A stretch of 64,000 nucleotides of DNA from Myxococcales bacterium (GCA_022184915.1 JAGTJU010000002.1:620001-684000); one strand, 5' to 3'. Counted from the stretch's first letter, positions 16,464 to 26,092 are shown. Numbers and translations are program-made. The notes: generated from the letters alone by a model not told the origin.

Positions 16464-17933
16464 ATGAATCCCGAATTGCCCTCGAACCCTACACCCCAGG
16501 CCTCCCCCCGCCGCTTCGGCGTGCTGAGCCTCGTGTTCACGGCCGTCCTGGCGGCCGGCGCGGCCGTCGTCGTCATGCAGCTGGCATCGTCTCCGGATGG
16601 ACGAGGAGGCGATGCTCATTCGCACGCAACGGAGGACGCGCTTTACCAGTGTCCCATGCACCCCGGGGTCACGCAGGCAGAGCCCGGTGACTGCCCGATC
16701 TGCGGAATGAAGCTAGTAAGGGTCGATAAAGCCAAGACGCCTGTCGACCCCATGGCCAAGATCGACCCCGACCGCCAGCAGCTGATTGGTCTCAAAACGG
16801 TCGAAGTGCAAAGCGGGCCCGTGGGAGGCGCCTGGCGCACCGTGGGCCGTGTGGCCATCGATGAGACGAGGGTGCGTCACGTGAACTTGAAGGTGCCGGG
16901 CTTCGTCGAGAAGATCTATGTGGACTTCGTCGGCAAGAAGGTGCGCAAGGGGGATCCCTTGTTCTCGATCTACAGCCCCGAGCTGCTTTCCGCCCAGGAA
17001 GAGTACCTGCTGGCGTTGCGCACGGAAGGGGCTTTGGCGAAAGCCGGGGGCGCCCGGAGCGCCGATGGCGAGGCCCTCGTGGCCGCGGCCCGGCGTAAGC
17101 TGGCCCTGTGGGACGTGCCGCCCTCCGAGATCGAGCGCATCAGCCGCATGGGGGAGCCCACCAAAACGCTGACCTTTACCTCGCCTGTTTCCGGTGTGGT
17201 GACCAACAAGGAGGTCGTGGAAGGCATGAAGCTCGACGCGGGCGCCATGCCCTACGAGATCGTGGATCTGTCGTCGGTGTGGGTGTTGGCGGACGTCTAC
17301 GAAAGTGAGCTCAGCCTGGTGAAAGTAGGCATGGACGCGCGGCTTGCGCTCAACGCGTATCCGAACCGCGCGTTCAGGGGCAAGGTGGTGTTCATCGATC
17401 CGCTGCTCGACCCGAAGACGCGCACGGTGAAGGTGCGGTTGACGTTTCCGAACCCCACAGGGGATCTGCGCCCGGAGATGTTCGGTGAGGTGGTGTTGCA
17501 GGGCGATCCCCACGAAGGCTTACGCATTCCCGTGGACGCCGTGATCGATTCGGGAACCGAAAGGGTGGTTTTCCTGGCGCGGGGAGAGGGAAAGTTTGCA
17601 CCCCAGGTCGTGAAGCTGGGCGAAAGCGATGGCGCCTTCGTCGAGGTCCTCGAGGGACTCGAAGCGGGTGAACGCGTGGTCACGCGGGCGAACTTTCTCA
17701 TCGACTCCGAGTCACGTTTGCGCGCCTCGCTCTCGGACAGGGGCAGAGCGCCCAAGGGCTCCGAGCCGCCCGAGGCGGCGCGCGTGCTGCCGGGAGGTCT
17801 TGCGCCTCCGGCGGCGACACAGGTCCGCCCTGCCGCCCACGAGGGCCACACCCCCTCCCGGGCCCACGAGGGCCACACCCCCTCCCGGGCCCACGAGGGC
17901 CACACCCCGTCCCGGGCGCACGAGGGCCACTGA
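16464..17933 (+). CDS. cusB: CusB-type membrane-fusion protein with heavy-metal-binding domain and His-rich repeat tail
   Basis: 489 aa. One N-terminal helix (~18-40), then a heavy-metal-binding domain with YQCPMHP (Cys63, Met65, His66) and CPICGM (Cys77, Cys80, Met82), followed by the HlyD/CusB barrel-sandwich and beta-barrel domains (VKVPGFVEKIYVDFVGKKV; GVVTNKEVVEGMKLDAGAM). It bridges the RND pump and outer-membrane channel and hands Cu(I)/Ag(I) to the pump. The C terminus is an exact tandem repeat: three copies of AHEGHTPSR and a final AHEGH, giving eight His in 32 residues, probably an added metal-binding tail. The start ATG 16464 lies eight bases past cusC. Confidence 0.92.
   Translation: MNPELPSNPTPQASPRRFGVLSLVFTAVLAAGAAVVVMQLASSPDGRGGDAHSHATEDALYQCPMHPGVTQAEPGDCPICGMKLVRVDKAKTPVDPMAKIDPDRQQLIGLKTVEVQSGPVGGAWRTVGRVAIDETRVRHVNLKVPGFVEKIYVDFVGKKVRKGDPLFSIYSPELLSAQEEYLLALRTEGALAKAGGARSADGEALVAAARRKLALWDVPPSEIERISRMGEPTKTLTFTSPVSGVVTNKEVVEGMKLDAGAMPYEIVDLSSVWVLADVYESELSLVKVGMDARLALNAYPNRAFRGKVVFIDPLLDPKTRTVKVRLTFPNPTGDLRPEMFGEVVLQGDPHEGLRIPVDAVIDSGTERVVFLARGEGKFAPQVVKLGESDGAFVEVLEGLEAGERVVTRANFLIDSESRLRASLSDRGRAPKGSEPPEAARVLPGGLAPPAATQVRPAAHEGHTPSRAHEGHTPSRAHEGHTPSRAHEGH
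17835..17930 (+). repeat. 27-bp in-frame tandem repeat (3.5 copies) in the cusB tail
   Basis: Units at 17835-17861, 17862-17888 and 17889-17915 plus a 15-base part-copy. The unit encodes AHEGHTPSR. Units 1 and 2 are identical; unit 3 has one change. Near-identity at the DNA level implies recent expansion, and copy number could vary between strains without breaking the frame. Confidence 0.9.
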
Positions 17934-17935
17934 GC

Positions 17936-20900
17936 ATGATCAAAAAGATCATCAAGTTCTCAGCCGAGAACCGCTACCTGGTGATCGCGGCGGCGATCGT
18001 GGCCTTGGGTTTTTCGTTTTGGTCGATGAGGAACCTGCCCCTCGATGCGCTTCCGGATCTCTCGGACACCCAGGTGATCGTTTACGCACAGTGGGACCGG
18101 AGCCCCGACATCATCGAAGATCAGGTGACGTATCCCATTACCACGGCTCTTTTGGGTGCCCCCAACGTCAAGGCGATTCGGGGGTTCTCCGACTTCGGTT
18201 TCAGCTACGTGTACGTGATCTTCGAGGATGGCACGGACATGTACTGGGCCCGCACCCGCGTGCTCGAGTACTTATCGAAGATCACGGCCCAGCTGCCCAA
18301 GGGTGCCAAGGTCGAGCTGGGTCCCGACGCCTCGAGCGTGGGTTGGGTCTTTCAGTACGCGCTCGTGGACGGCAGCGGCAAACACTCTTCGGACGAGCTG
18401 CGGTCCTATCAGGACTGGTTCCTTCGCTACGCCGTACAAAGCGTTCCCGGGGTCTCCGAAGTGGCCACCGTGGGGGGGCAGGTCCGGCAGTACCAGGTCA
18501 CCGTGAACCCCAACCAGCTGGCGGCCTTCGAGTTGCCGCTCGAGACTGTCATCGAGGCGGTCCGTACGGGTAACAACGACGTGGGGGGACGTCTCGTGGA
18601 GCTCTCCGGGCGAGAGTACATGGTGCGGGGGCGCGGCTACGTCAAAAACATCGCCGATATCGAAAACATCGTGTTGCGCGCCGACGGCGGAACGCCGGTT
18701 CTCATCAAGGACGTGGCGACCGTGGCGCTTGGGCCCGAGCTGCGGAGGGGCGTCGCCGACTACAACGGGCGGGGCGACGTCGTCGGGGGCATCGTGGTGA
18801 TGCGCGCCGGGGAGAACGCCCTTGCCGTCATCGACCGGGTCAAGGACAAGCTCGAGGCGGTGAAGTCGTCATTGCCCGAGGGCGTGGAGATTGTCACCAC
18901 TTACGACCGGTCGGAGCTGATCGAGGACGCCATCGCTACGGTGAGGCACAAGCTCATCGAGGAGATGATCGTGGTGGCGATCGTGATTCTCGTCTTTTTG
19001 TGGCATTTCCCATCGTCCCTGGTCCCGATCATTACCATTCCGGTGTCGGTGGCGTTGGCCTTCATTCCAATGAAGCTCATGGGCTTGAACGCCAATTTGA
19101 TGTCACTCTCCGGCATCGCGATCTCGATCGGTGTCCTGGTGGACGGCGCCATCGTGGAGGTGGAGAACGCCTACAACAAGATCTACCACTGGCGTCGGAA
19201 CGGCGGACAAGGCAAGGAGGCGTTTTATCGCATCCGGCTCGAGGCGCTCATGGAGGTCGGGCCCGGGGTGTTCTTCTCCCTGCTCGTCATCGCCGTGGCG
19301 TTCATGCCGATCTTCACCCTGATCGATCAGGAGGGGCGGCTGTTTCGCCCCCTTGCCTACTCGAAGAATCTGACGATGGCCATCGCTGCTTTTTTGGCCA
19401 TCACGCTGGATCCGGCGATCAGGATGCTCTTCGCGCGCATCGAGCCCTACACCTTCAAGCCCAAGCTGCTCTCGTGGTTGGCCACGCAGCTCTTTGTGGG
19501 CCGGTACCGCTCGGAAGATCGGCACCCCGTGAGCCGGCTGCTTCACCGCCTGTACGAACGGCCGTGCCGCTTTACCCTCCGCAACCCAGCTTTCACGCTG
19601 CTGATCGCCGTGCTGGTTGTGGCCACCACGGTACCGATCTACGTGAAGCTCGGGTCTGAGTTCATGCCGCCTCTGCGCGAGGGCACGATCTTGTACATGC
19701 CCTCGGCCGTCGAGCCTGGCATGTCAGTGGCGGAAGCTCAGAAGGTGCTTCAGCTCCAAGACAAGATCCTCATGACGTTTCCTGAGGTCGAACGTGTGTT
19801 CGGGAAGGCCGGTCGGGCAAATACGTCGACCGATCCAGCGCCGCTCACGATGATGGAAACCACGGTCCTCCTCAAACCCACCTCGGCGTGGCGTGCCAAA
19901 CCGCGCTGGTACTCCGCGTGGGCCCCGTCGTGGTTGGCCCCGCTGTTTCGTAACTTCTGGCCCGACCGCATCAGCTACGAGGAGCTAGAAGATGAGATGA
20001 ACGACGCGCTTGCGCTGCCGGGCATCTCGAACGCGTGGACCATGCCGATCAAGGGTCGCCTCGACATGCTGTCGACGGGCATTCGTACGCCTGTGGGGAT
20101 CAAGGTCATGGGTGCAGACCTCACCACGATCGAACAGATCGCCCGGGAGACGGAGGCGGCCGTCGCCAAGGTTCCGGGGACCCGCAGCGCCTACGCTGAA
20201 CGCGTCGCCGGGGGCTTTTTCCTTGATTTTGTGCTCAAGCGGGAGCGGCTCGCGCGGTATGGACTGTCCATCGACGATGCCAACTTGATGGTCATGACCG
20301 CCGTGGGCGGCGACAACCAGAGCGTGACGGTGGAGGGCAGGGAGCGGTACGGGATCAACGTGCGCTACGCCCGCGATTACCGCGAGGATCTTCAGGCGTT
20401 GCGTCGGGTGCTCTTGCCCTTGCCCAACGGGCAAGGCCAGATTCCCATGGAGGAGATCGCCGATGTGGTCCTGGAGAAGGGGCCTGCCATGATCCGGGAC
20501 GAAAACGGACTTCTGGCGGGATACGTGTACGTGGATTTCGACACCTCGAAGGTGGATGTGGGCCACTACGTCGCGCAGGCCAAGGCAGCCGTTGCGGCCG
20601 AGGTGCGGGTGCCCACGGGCTACGCGCTGGTGTGGAGCGGCCAGTACGAAAACATGCTTCGGGTCAAAGAGCGCCTCCAGCTGATTTTGCCGCTGACGCT
20701 CGTCCTCATCTTTGGGCTTCTCTACGCCAACACGAAGTCTGCTTTCAAGACGTCCGTGGTCATGCTGGCTGTGCCTTTCTCTGCGGTAGGCGCCGTGTGG
20801 CTGTTGTGGCTTTTGGACTACAACATGTCGATTGCGGTCTGGGTGGGGCTCATCGCCCTCATGGGGCTCGACGCCGAGACGGGCGTGTTCATGCTCTTGT

Positions 20901-21232
20901 TCCTCGACCTCTCCTTCGACGAGGCGAAGCAGCAAGGGCGCTTGCGCGACGAACGAGATCTGGTGGAAGCCATCGTTCATGGCGCGGTCAAGCGCGTCCG
21001 GCCGAAGGCCATGACCGTGTTCTCGGCGCTCTTGGGGCTCCTGCCGATCATGTGGGCCACGGGAACGGGCGCCGACCTCATGAAACGCATTGCGGCACCG
21101 ATGGTGGGTGGCTTGACCACGAGCTTTGTCATGGAGCTCTTGGTTTACCCGCCCGTGTACTTCCTGTGGCGCCGCCGGCAGCTGCGCCAGCGCTTCCGTG
21201 AGGTGCGAAGCGCCGCGGCGGACGCCTGCTAG
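17936..21232 (+). CDS. cusA: HME-family RND Cu(I)/Ag(I) efflux pump, CusA
   Basis: 1098 aa, twelve membrane helices in the RND pattern, two large periplasmic loops. It aligns well with E. coli CusA, including SGIAISIGVLVDGAIVEVEN in TM4 and GAVKRVRPKAMTV late in the protein. The three CusA methionines that bind Cu(I)/Ag(I) are kept: Met588 (LYMPS), Met639 (APLTM) and Met711 (DMLSTG). An insertion of about 22 residues (around WYSAWAPSWLAPL) separates the second and third Met compared with CusA. This argues for monovalent rather than divalent (CzcA-type) substrates. It starts two bases after cusB. Confidence 0.95.
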   Translation: MIKKIIKFSAENRYLVIAAAIVALGFSFWSMRNLPLDALPDLSDTQVIVYAQWDRSPDIIEDQVTYPITTALLGAPNVKAIRGFSDFGFSYVYVIFEDGTDMYWARTRVLEYLSKITAQLPKGAKVELGPDASSVGWVFQYALVDGSGKHSSDELRSYQDWFLRYAVQSVPGVSEVATVGGQVRQYQVTVNPNQLAAFELPLETVIEAVRTGNNDVGGRLVELSGREYMVRGRGYVKNIADIENIVLRADGGTPVLIKDVATVALGPELRRGVADYNGRGDVVGGIVVMRAGENALAVIDRVKDKLEAVKSSLPEGVEIVTTYDRSELIEDAIATVRHKLIEEMIVVAIVILVFLWHFPSSLVPIITIPVSVALAFIPMKLMGLNANLMSLSGIAISIGVLVDGAIVEVENAYNKIYHWRRNGGQGKEAFYRIRLEALMEVGPGVFFSLLVIAVAFMPIFTLIDQEGRLFRPLAYSKNLTMAIAAFLAITLDPAIRMLFARIEPYTFKPKLLSWLATQLFVGRYRSEDRHPVSRLLHRLYERPCRFTLRNPAFTLLIAVLVVATTVPIYVKLGSEFMPPLREGTILYMPSAVEPGMSVAEAQKVLQLQDKILMTFPEVERVFGKAGRANTSTDPAPLTMMETTVLLKPTSAWRAKPRWYSAWAPSWLAPLFRNFWPDRISYEELEDEMNDALALPGISNAWTMPIKGRLDMLSTGIRTPVGIKVMGADLTTIEQIARETEAAVAKVPGTRSAYAERVAGGFFLDFVLKRERLARYGLSIDDANLMVMTAVGGDNQSVTVEGRERYGINVRYARDYREDLQALRRVLLPLPNGQGQIPMEEIADVVLEKGPAMIRDENGLLAGYVYVDFDTSKVDVGHYVAQAKAAVAAEVRVPTGYALVWSGQYENMLRVKERLQLILPLTLVLIFGLLYANTKSAFKTSVVMLAVPFSAVGAVWLLWLLDYNMSIAVWVGLIALMGLDAETGVFMLLFLDLSFDEAKQQGRLRDERDLVEAIVHGAVKRVRPKAMTVFSALLGLLPIMWATGTGADLMKRIAAPMVGGLTTSFVMELLVYPPVYFLWRRRQLRQRFREVRSAAADAC

Positions 21233-21245
21233 TCTCGGGGCAATC

Positions 21246-22208
21246 ATGATATCTGATTGGCTCTTCGTGGTCACCGGGATGGCACTTCTGCTCGCGGGCG
21301 GGGAGGCGTTGGTGCGAGGCGCCAGTGGCATCGCCCTTCTGGGGCGCGTGAGCGCCTCCGTGGTGGGTCTCACGATCGTCGCGGCGGGAACGTCGATGCC
21401 GGAGATGGTGGTCTCCGTCCAGTCCTCCCTCGAAGGGCGCCCGGGTTTGGCCCTGGGCAACGCGGTGGGCTCGAACATCTTCAACATCGGCGTCATCCTG
21501 GGTGTGACCGCCCTCGTGCAGCCCCTGCGTATTCGAGGCAACAGCGTGCGTCTCGAGTGGCCCGTCATGCTGCTTGCAGCGATGCAGGTCCACCTGCTCT
21601 CGCGCGACGGGGGCCTCGATCGGCTCGAGGGCGCCTTTTTGCTGGCGGGCATGGCGGCTTTCACGGCCTATATCGTGTGGGCGAGCCGGGTGGCAGGGAT
21701 CGCTGCGGGTGAGGGAGAGGGCATGGAGACAGCCTCGTTCGGAAAGACAGGCACGAAGGCCTGGGTCCTCAACGCTTCCGCCGTGGCCCTGGGTGTAGGC
21801 CTGCTGGCCGGCGGCTCCTCGCTGCTGGTGCGAGGCGCGGTCGCCGTGGCGGCTTCGCTGGGGATCTCCGAGAGCGTCATCGGCCTGACGATCGTGGCGG
21901 CGGGCACCAGCATGCCTGAGCTCGTTACGTCCCTCGTGGCTGCGTGGCGAGGCAAGGACGACATTGCCGTGGCCAACGTCATCGGCTCGAACATCTTCAA
22001 CATGCTGGGCATCCTGGGCACGGCCTCGTTGATTCAACCCCTGACGACGCCGCCCGAGATCTTGGCGCGAGACGACTTATGGATGATAGGCTTTTCGGTC
22101 GCGCTGCTGCCGCTCATGAAGAGCGGGCTGCGGATCAGCCGTGGAGAGGGCGCCGCGCTGCTCGCAGCCTTCGGCCTGTACCTGGCTATTCTGCTGGGCG
22201 CGGTGTGA
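21246..22208 (+). CDS. Calcium/sodium antiporter, CaCA family (YrbG-like)
   Basis: 320 aa with two internal repeats of five helices. Each alpha-repeat signature is present: GLTIVAAGTSMPEMVVS with GNAVGSNIFNIG, and GLTIVAAGTSMPELVTS with ANVIGSNIFNMLG. The acidic residues that bind Ca2+ lie in these motifs. Expected role is Na+-driven cation exchange at the inner membrane. It follows cusA by 13 bases and may be co-transcribed. Confidence 0.93.
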   Translation: MISDWLFVVTGMALLLAGGEALVRGASGIALLGRVSASVVGLTIVAAGTSMPEMVVSVQSSLEGRPGLALGNAVGSNIFNIGVILGVTALVQPLRIRGNSVRLEWPVMLLAAMQVHLLSRDGGLDRLEGAFLLAGMAAFTAYIVWASRVAGIAAGEGEGMETASFGKTGTKAWVLNASAVALGVGLLAGGSSLLVRGAVAVAASLGISESVIGLTIVAAGTSMPELVTSLVAAWRGKDDIAVANVIGSNIFNMLGILGTASLIQPLTTPPEILARDDLWMIGFSVALLPLMKSGLRISRGEGAALLAAFGLYLAILLGAV

Positions 22209-22296
22209 GCCTCGTGGCGGGGGCCGGCGCTTGCCGAGGCAATAGCCACTATGCTTACGGGCGACGCCCCGTGCGTCGTGAACAAAGGAGTCCACT

Positions 22297-23616
22297 ATTT
22301 TACTCGAAGTTATCGTGATCCTGGGGTTGATTGCGGCCAATGGGGTGTTTGCGGGGGCCGAAATAGCCATCGTCTCCGTCCGACGCACCCGGGTGAGCCA
22401 GCTGGTGGACGAGGGGGTTGCAGGCGCCGCCGTGCTCGCGCAGCTGCGGGCCACGCCCGAGCGCTTCTTGGCCACCGTGCAGATCGGCATCACCGTGGTG
22501 GGCACCACGGCGGCGGCCTTCGGTGGCTCGTCTTTGGCCGAGCGGCTCGCCCCGGTGCTGGTGAACGTGCCTGGCGTTGGCGCGGATGCAGAGCAGATCG
22601 CCCTCGGCATCGTGGTCGCGGGCATTTCGTACTTATCGCTCGTTTTGGGAGAGCTGGTGCCGAAGTCGCTCGCTCTGCGTACGGCGGAGCGCTACGCCCT
22701 GCTGGTTGCGCTGCCGATCCGGTGGCTTTCCACCTTGACGCGTCCCTTCGTTTGGTTGCTCACGGCAAGCAGCAACCTCATCTTGCGTCCCTTTTCCGAT
22801 CGCACCAACTTTGTCGAGGCCCGCGTGTCCCTCGAAGAGCTGCAGGAGTTGGTCGAGGAGGCAGGCGAGGCGGGCACCGTGCACGAGCAGGCCAGCGAGC
22901 TCGCGTCGCGCGCCCTGGAGTTCCCGAAACTGACCTTCGCGCAGGTCATGATCCCCCGAAACCGCATGGATGCTCTGCCGCTCGACGCCGCGCCTGATCG
23001 CATTCGCCGGTTCATGCTGGAGGAGCGCCGATCGCGGGTGCCCATTTTCGCAGGGACGTTCGACAACGTCGTGGGTTACGTCAGCGCGAAAGACATCGTC
23101 AGCTTGGCCCTGGAGGGGCGAACCATCGTGCTGTCGAACTTGCTGCGCCCGCTGAAGCTCTTTCCGGAGACCGTACCGGCCATCGAGGTGCTGCGCCACA
23201 TGCGCCGTGAACGGCAGCGTTTGGCCGTGGCGGTCGACGAGCACGGAGCCGTATCGGGCTTGCTGACTTTCGAAGACCTCGTCGAGGAGCTGGTGGGTGA
23301 GGTGTTCAGCGAGACTGAGGAAGACGTCGAGCCTTTGGTCAAGGAAAGCGAAGGCAGCTTTCTGGTTCGCGGCGACGCAAAGGTCCGAGACCTGAACCGC
23401 GAGCTGTCGTTGGAGTGGGAGGAGGGCGAGGGCACGACCACCGTGGGAGGCTTGGCCACGAAGCTCGCCAGCGGGATCCCGAACCGGGGGGCCCGGTTGG
23501 CTGCCGAGGACGGGTGGGTGATGGAGGTCGTGGATGCCTCGGCACGGGCGGTTCGTCGGGTTCGACTGACGCCCCCCCCCCGCAGCGAGGAAGCGAGCGA
23601 AGACGACGAGGTTTGA
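22297..23616 (+). CDS. CNNM/CBS-domain membrane protein (hemolysin C / CorC-like), probable AUU start
   Basis: 439 aa. A DUF21/CNNM membrane domain (NGVFAGAEIAIVSVRRTR) is followed by a CBS pair (~200-330) and a CorC_HlyC transporter-associated domain at the end (VRDLNRELSLEWEEGEG). Members are linked to Mg2+/Co2+ handling. The start is unusual. A perfect AAAGGAG (22284-22290) stands six bases before ATT at 22297, an in-frame stop lies at 22279, and no ATG, GTG or TTG occurs in frame before GTG 22315, which would be 24 bases from that site and would cut into the first helix. An AUU start, as in infC, is the best reading. Confidence 0.88.
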   Translation: MLLEVIVILGLIAANGVFAGAEIAIVSVRRTRVSQLVDEGVAGAAVLAQLRATPERFLATVQIGITVVGTTAAAFGGSSLAERLAPVLVNVPGVGADAEQIALGIVVAGISYLSLVLGELVPKSLALRTAERYALLVALPIRWLSTLTRPFVWLLTASSNLILRPFSDRTNFVEARVSLEELQELVEEAGEAGTVHEQASELASRALEFPKLTFAQVMIPRNRMDALPLDAAPDRIRRFMLEERRSRVPIFAGTFDNVVGYVSAKDIVSLALEGRTIVLSNLLRPLKLFPETVPAIEVLRHMRRERQRLAVAVDEHGAVSGLLTFEDLVEELVGEVFSETEEDVEPLVKESEGSFLVRGDAKVRDLNRELSLEWEEGEGTTTVGGLATKLASGIPNRGARLAAEDGWVMEVVDASARAVRRVRLTPPPRSEEASEDDEV

Positions 23617-23623
23617 ACGGCAA

Positions 23624-23643
23624 AGCCCCGCTCGCGCGGGGCT
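23624..23643 (+). terminator. Likely terminator hairpin after the CNNM gene
   Basis: AGCCCCGC / TCGC loop / GCGGGGCT makes an 8-bp perfect stem eight bases after the stop codon. A T-run is lacking, so termination strength is uncertain. Confidence 0.55.
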
Positions 23644-23733
23644 CTCGGCGCCCGGTAAAATGAAATGTCGAGTATCGATGGAAGTTGCGTGGTTTTTGCG
23701 TGTGCGTCTCGTGAGCGTCATGGCGGGTGAGGC

Positions 23734-25869
23734 ATGTTGGAAGGGCGAGCCAATCGCCCCATGAGCCCGACCCTCTTTCGCGAGGTTAGAACGCACTGCC
23801 CCTACTGTGCCTTGCAGTGCGGGCTCACGGCGCGTGGGAGCAGCGACAACCTCCAGGTGGCGCCCGATGAGGCCTTCCCCGTCAACCGGGGGCAGATGTG
23901 CATCAAGGGCTTCTCGTCACCAGAGCTTCTCCGGCGGGAGGATCGGTTGCTGCATCCTTTGCGCAGGACGAAGGCGGGCTTTTCCCGCGTGACCTGGACG
24001 GAAGCACTTGACGCGATCGCGTCCGAACTCGAGGCACTCCGTGCGGCCTACGGTCCAGCAGCCAACGCCGTCTACGGCAGCGGGGCCCTCTCGAACGAGA
24101 AGGCTTACTTGTTGGGGAAGTTCGCCCGTGTGGCCTTGAAGACTCCGAACATCGATTACAACGGGCGCTTGTGCATGGCCTCGGCGGCGGCCGCCCAGCG
24201 CATCGCCTTCGGCGTGGACCGCGGGCTTCCCTTCCCGCTGGCCGACATCGCCGAGACAAAGCTGCTCGTGCTCTGGGGAACCAACGCGGCCGATACCTTG
24301 CCGCCCATCGCCCAGTGGCTGAATGCACAACAAAGCACCGGCGGCGAGAGGGTGGTGGTGGATCCCAGGGCCACAGCCACGAGCCGCGCGGCGAACCTTC
24401 ACGTGCAGCCCGTGCCCGGAAGCGATCTCGCGCTGGCCAATGGCTTGATGCACATCCTCATCGATGAGGGCCTGGTGGACGAGACGTACGTGGCCGCGCG
24501 TACCCGCGGCTTCGACGAGGTGAGGCGCGTCGCCTTGGTCTACGACCTCGTCCGTGTCGAAAGGCTCACGGGCGTTCCCGAACGGACCATGCGGCAGCTG
24601 GCGCGCATGCTCGCGCAGGCGCCGTCCGCCATGCTGCTCTCGGGACGGGGTCCAGAGCAGCAATCGAAAGGGACCGACACGACGTTGGCTCTCGTGAACC
24701 TCATGCTCGCCCTGGGTCGGGTGGGGCGGCCGTATAGCGGATACGGCACCCTGACCGGACAAGGCAACGGGCAGGGCGGGCGAGAGCACGGCCAAAAGTC
24801 CGACCAGCTTCCGGGTTACCGCTCCATCGAAAACGCCGAGGATCGCCGGGCGGTGGCGGCAGTGTGGAACGTGGCGCCCGAGGACATACCCGGAAAGGGT
24901 CCAGGCACGGGGCCCATGCTGGCCGCCATGGGTCAGCCAGGGGGCGCCCGCTCTTTGCTGGTGTTCGGCTCGAACCTGTCCGTGGCCATGGCGGACGCGG
25001 CGGCCACACGGGCACGCCTTGCCTCTTTGGATCTGCTGGTCGTGGCCGATGCCTTCATGAACGACACCAGCGCGTTGGCTCACTTCGTTTTGCCCGTGGC
25101 GCAATGGATCGAAGAGGAGGGCACCGTGACGAACCTCGAGGGGCGCGTGATCCGAAGGCGCAAGCTCTTTGATCCCCCCGCCACGGTTTTGACCGATCTA
25201 CAAATCATCGCCGGCCTGGCTGCGCGCCTTGGTCAGGGTGCACGCTTTGGCACGGACGATCCCGAAACGATCTTCGAGGAGCTGCGCCAGGCGACGGCAG
25301 GCGCCGTGGCCGATTACAGTGGAATCAGCTACGCAGGGATCGATGCGCACGAAGGCATGTTTTGGCCGTGCCCTGCGGCGCAGGGGGGGACGGGACAGTC
25401 ACGGCTCTTTGCCGAGCACTTTTTTCACCCGGATGGGCGCGCCCGCTTCGTGGCGGTCGAGCACAGGGACGCGGGTGAAGAGCCCGATAGTGAGTATCCC
25501 GTTTACCTGACGACGGGACGCTACAAGGAACACTACAATTCGGGAGCCCAGACACGAGGTGTGAAGCGCCTGCAGCGCCTGTCTCCCGAAGCACGGCTCG
25601 AGGTGCATCCGCGCCTTGCGGCGCGTGTAGGCCTGCGGGACGAGGGGTGGGCCTTGGTGGAGAGCCGCCGCGGTCGCTGCGTTTTCCGCGTCGCGCTCAG
25701 CCCCGACATCCGCGACGATACGGTATTTTTGCCGTTTCATTTCGGCGATGACCAGTCGGCCAACCTCCTGACACACGCCACGACCGATCCCACGAGTGGC
25801 ATGCCCGAGTTCAAACTCTGTGCGGTGCGCCTCCTGCCCGCGACGGAAGGGAGGAAGACCCTCGCGTGA
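23734..25869 (+). CDS. nasA: Assimilatory nitrate reductase catalytic subunit (NasA/NarB type)
   Basis: 711 aa molybdopterin oxidoreductase. An N-terminal [4Fe-4S] site is formed by Cys22, Cys25, Cys29 and Cys56 (HCPYCALQCG ... GQMCIKG); the Mo ligand is probably Cys147 in GRLCMAS. GTLTGQGNGQGGREHGQK is typical of nitrate reductases of this class, and the C-terminal Moco-dinucleotide domain is complete. No twin-arginine signal, so it is cytoplasmic and reduces nitrate to nitrite. There is no C-terminal [2Fe-2S] extension. The stop overlaps (TGATG) the start of a ruined nirB, so the normal next step in the pathway is missing here. Confidence 0.88.
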   Translation: MLEGRANRPMSPTLFREVRTHCPYCALQCGLTARGSSDNLQVAPDEAFPVNRGQMCIKGFSSPELLRREDRLLHPLRRTKAGFSRVTWTEALDAIASELEALRAAYGPAANAVYGSGALSNEKAYLLGKFARVALKTPNIDYNGRLCMASAAAAQRIAFGVDRGLPFPLADIAETKLLVLWGTNAADTLPPIAQWLNAQQSTGGERVVVDPRATATSRAANLHVQPVPGSDLALANGLMHILIDEGLVDETYVAARTRGFDEVRRVALVYDLVRVERLTGVPERTMRQLARMLAQAPSAMLLSGRGPEQQSKGTDTTLALVNLMLALGRVGRPYSGYGTLTGQGNGQGGREHGQKSDQLPGYRSIENAEDRRAVAAVWNVAPEDIPGKGPGTGPMLAAMGQPGGARSLLVFGSNLSVAMADAAATRARLASLDLLVVADAFMNDTSALAHFVLPVAQWIEEEGTVTNLEGRVIRRRKLFDPPATVLTDLQIIAGLAARLGQGARFGTDDPETIFEELRQATAGAVADYSGISYAGIDAHEGMFWPCPAAQGGTGQSRLFAEHFFHPDGRARFVAVEHRDAGEEPDSEYPVYLTTGRYKEHYNSGAQTRGVKRLQRLSPEARLEVHPRLAARVGLRDEGWALVESRRGRCVFRVALSPDIRDDTVFLPFHFGDDQSANLLTHATTDPTSGMPEFKLCAVRLLPATEGRKTLA

Positions 25870-26092
25870 TGGTGCCTCGAAAACGTCTGGCACTCGTGGG
25901 CAATGGCATGACGGCAGCTCGTTTTCTCGACGAGCTGCTTGCGCGTGAGGGGAGCGCGGGGTTCGTCTGGAGGCGGGCGTCCGGGTGGGCCGCTTGGATC
26001 TGGCCTCACGTTCCGTCGAGACGGTAGAAGGGCACCAGCATCCCTTCGATCTGGCGGTGCTCGCAACGGGCAGCGATGCCTTGCTGCCGCAG
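25869..26092 (+). pseudogene. nirB: Fragment of nirB (NAD(P)H-nitrite reductase large subunit) with internal deletion
   Basis: ATG 25869 overlaps the nasA stop. The first ~28 codons (KRLALVGNGMTAARFLDELL) are the NirB FAD-binding start, but the frame hits a stop at 26025. In another frame from ~25970 the sequence picks up EAGVRVGRLDLASRSVETVE and LAVLATGSDALLP, further along the same domain. About 45 codons are missing between the pieces, and the remaining ~700 residues of NirB are absent. The gene is dead. Confidence 0.8.
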
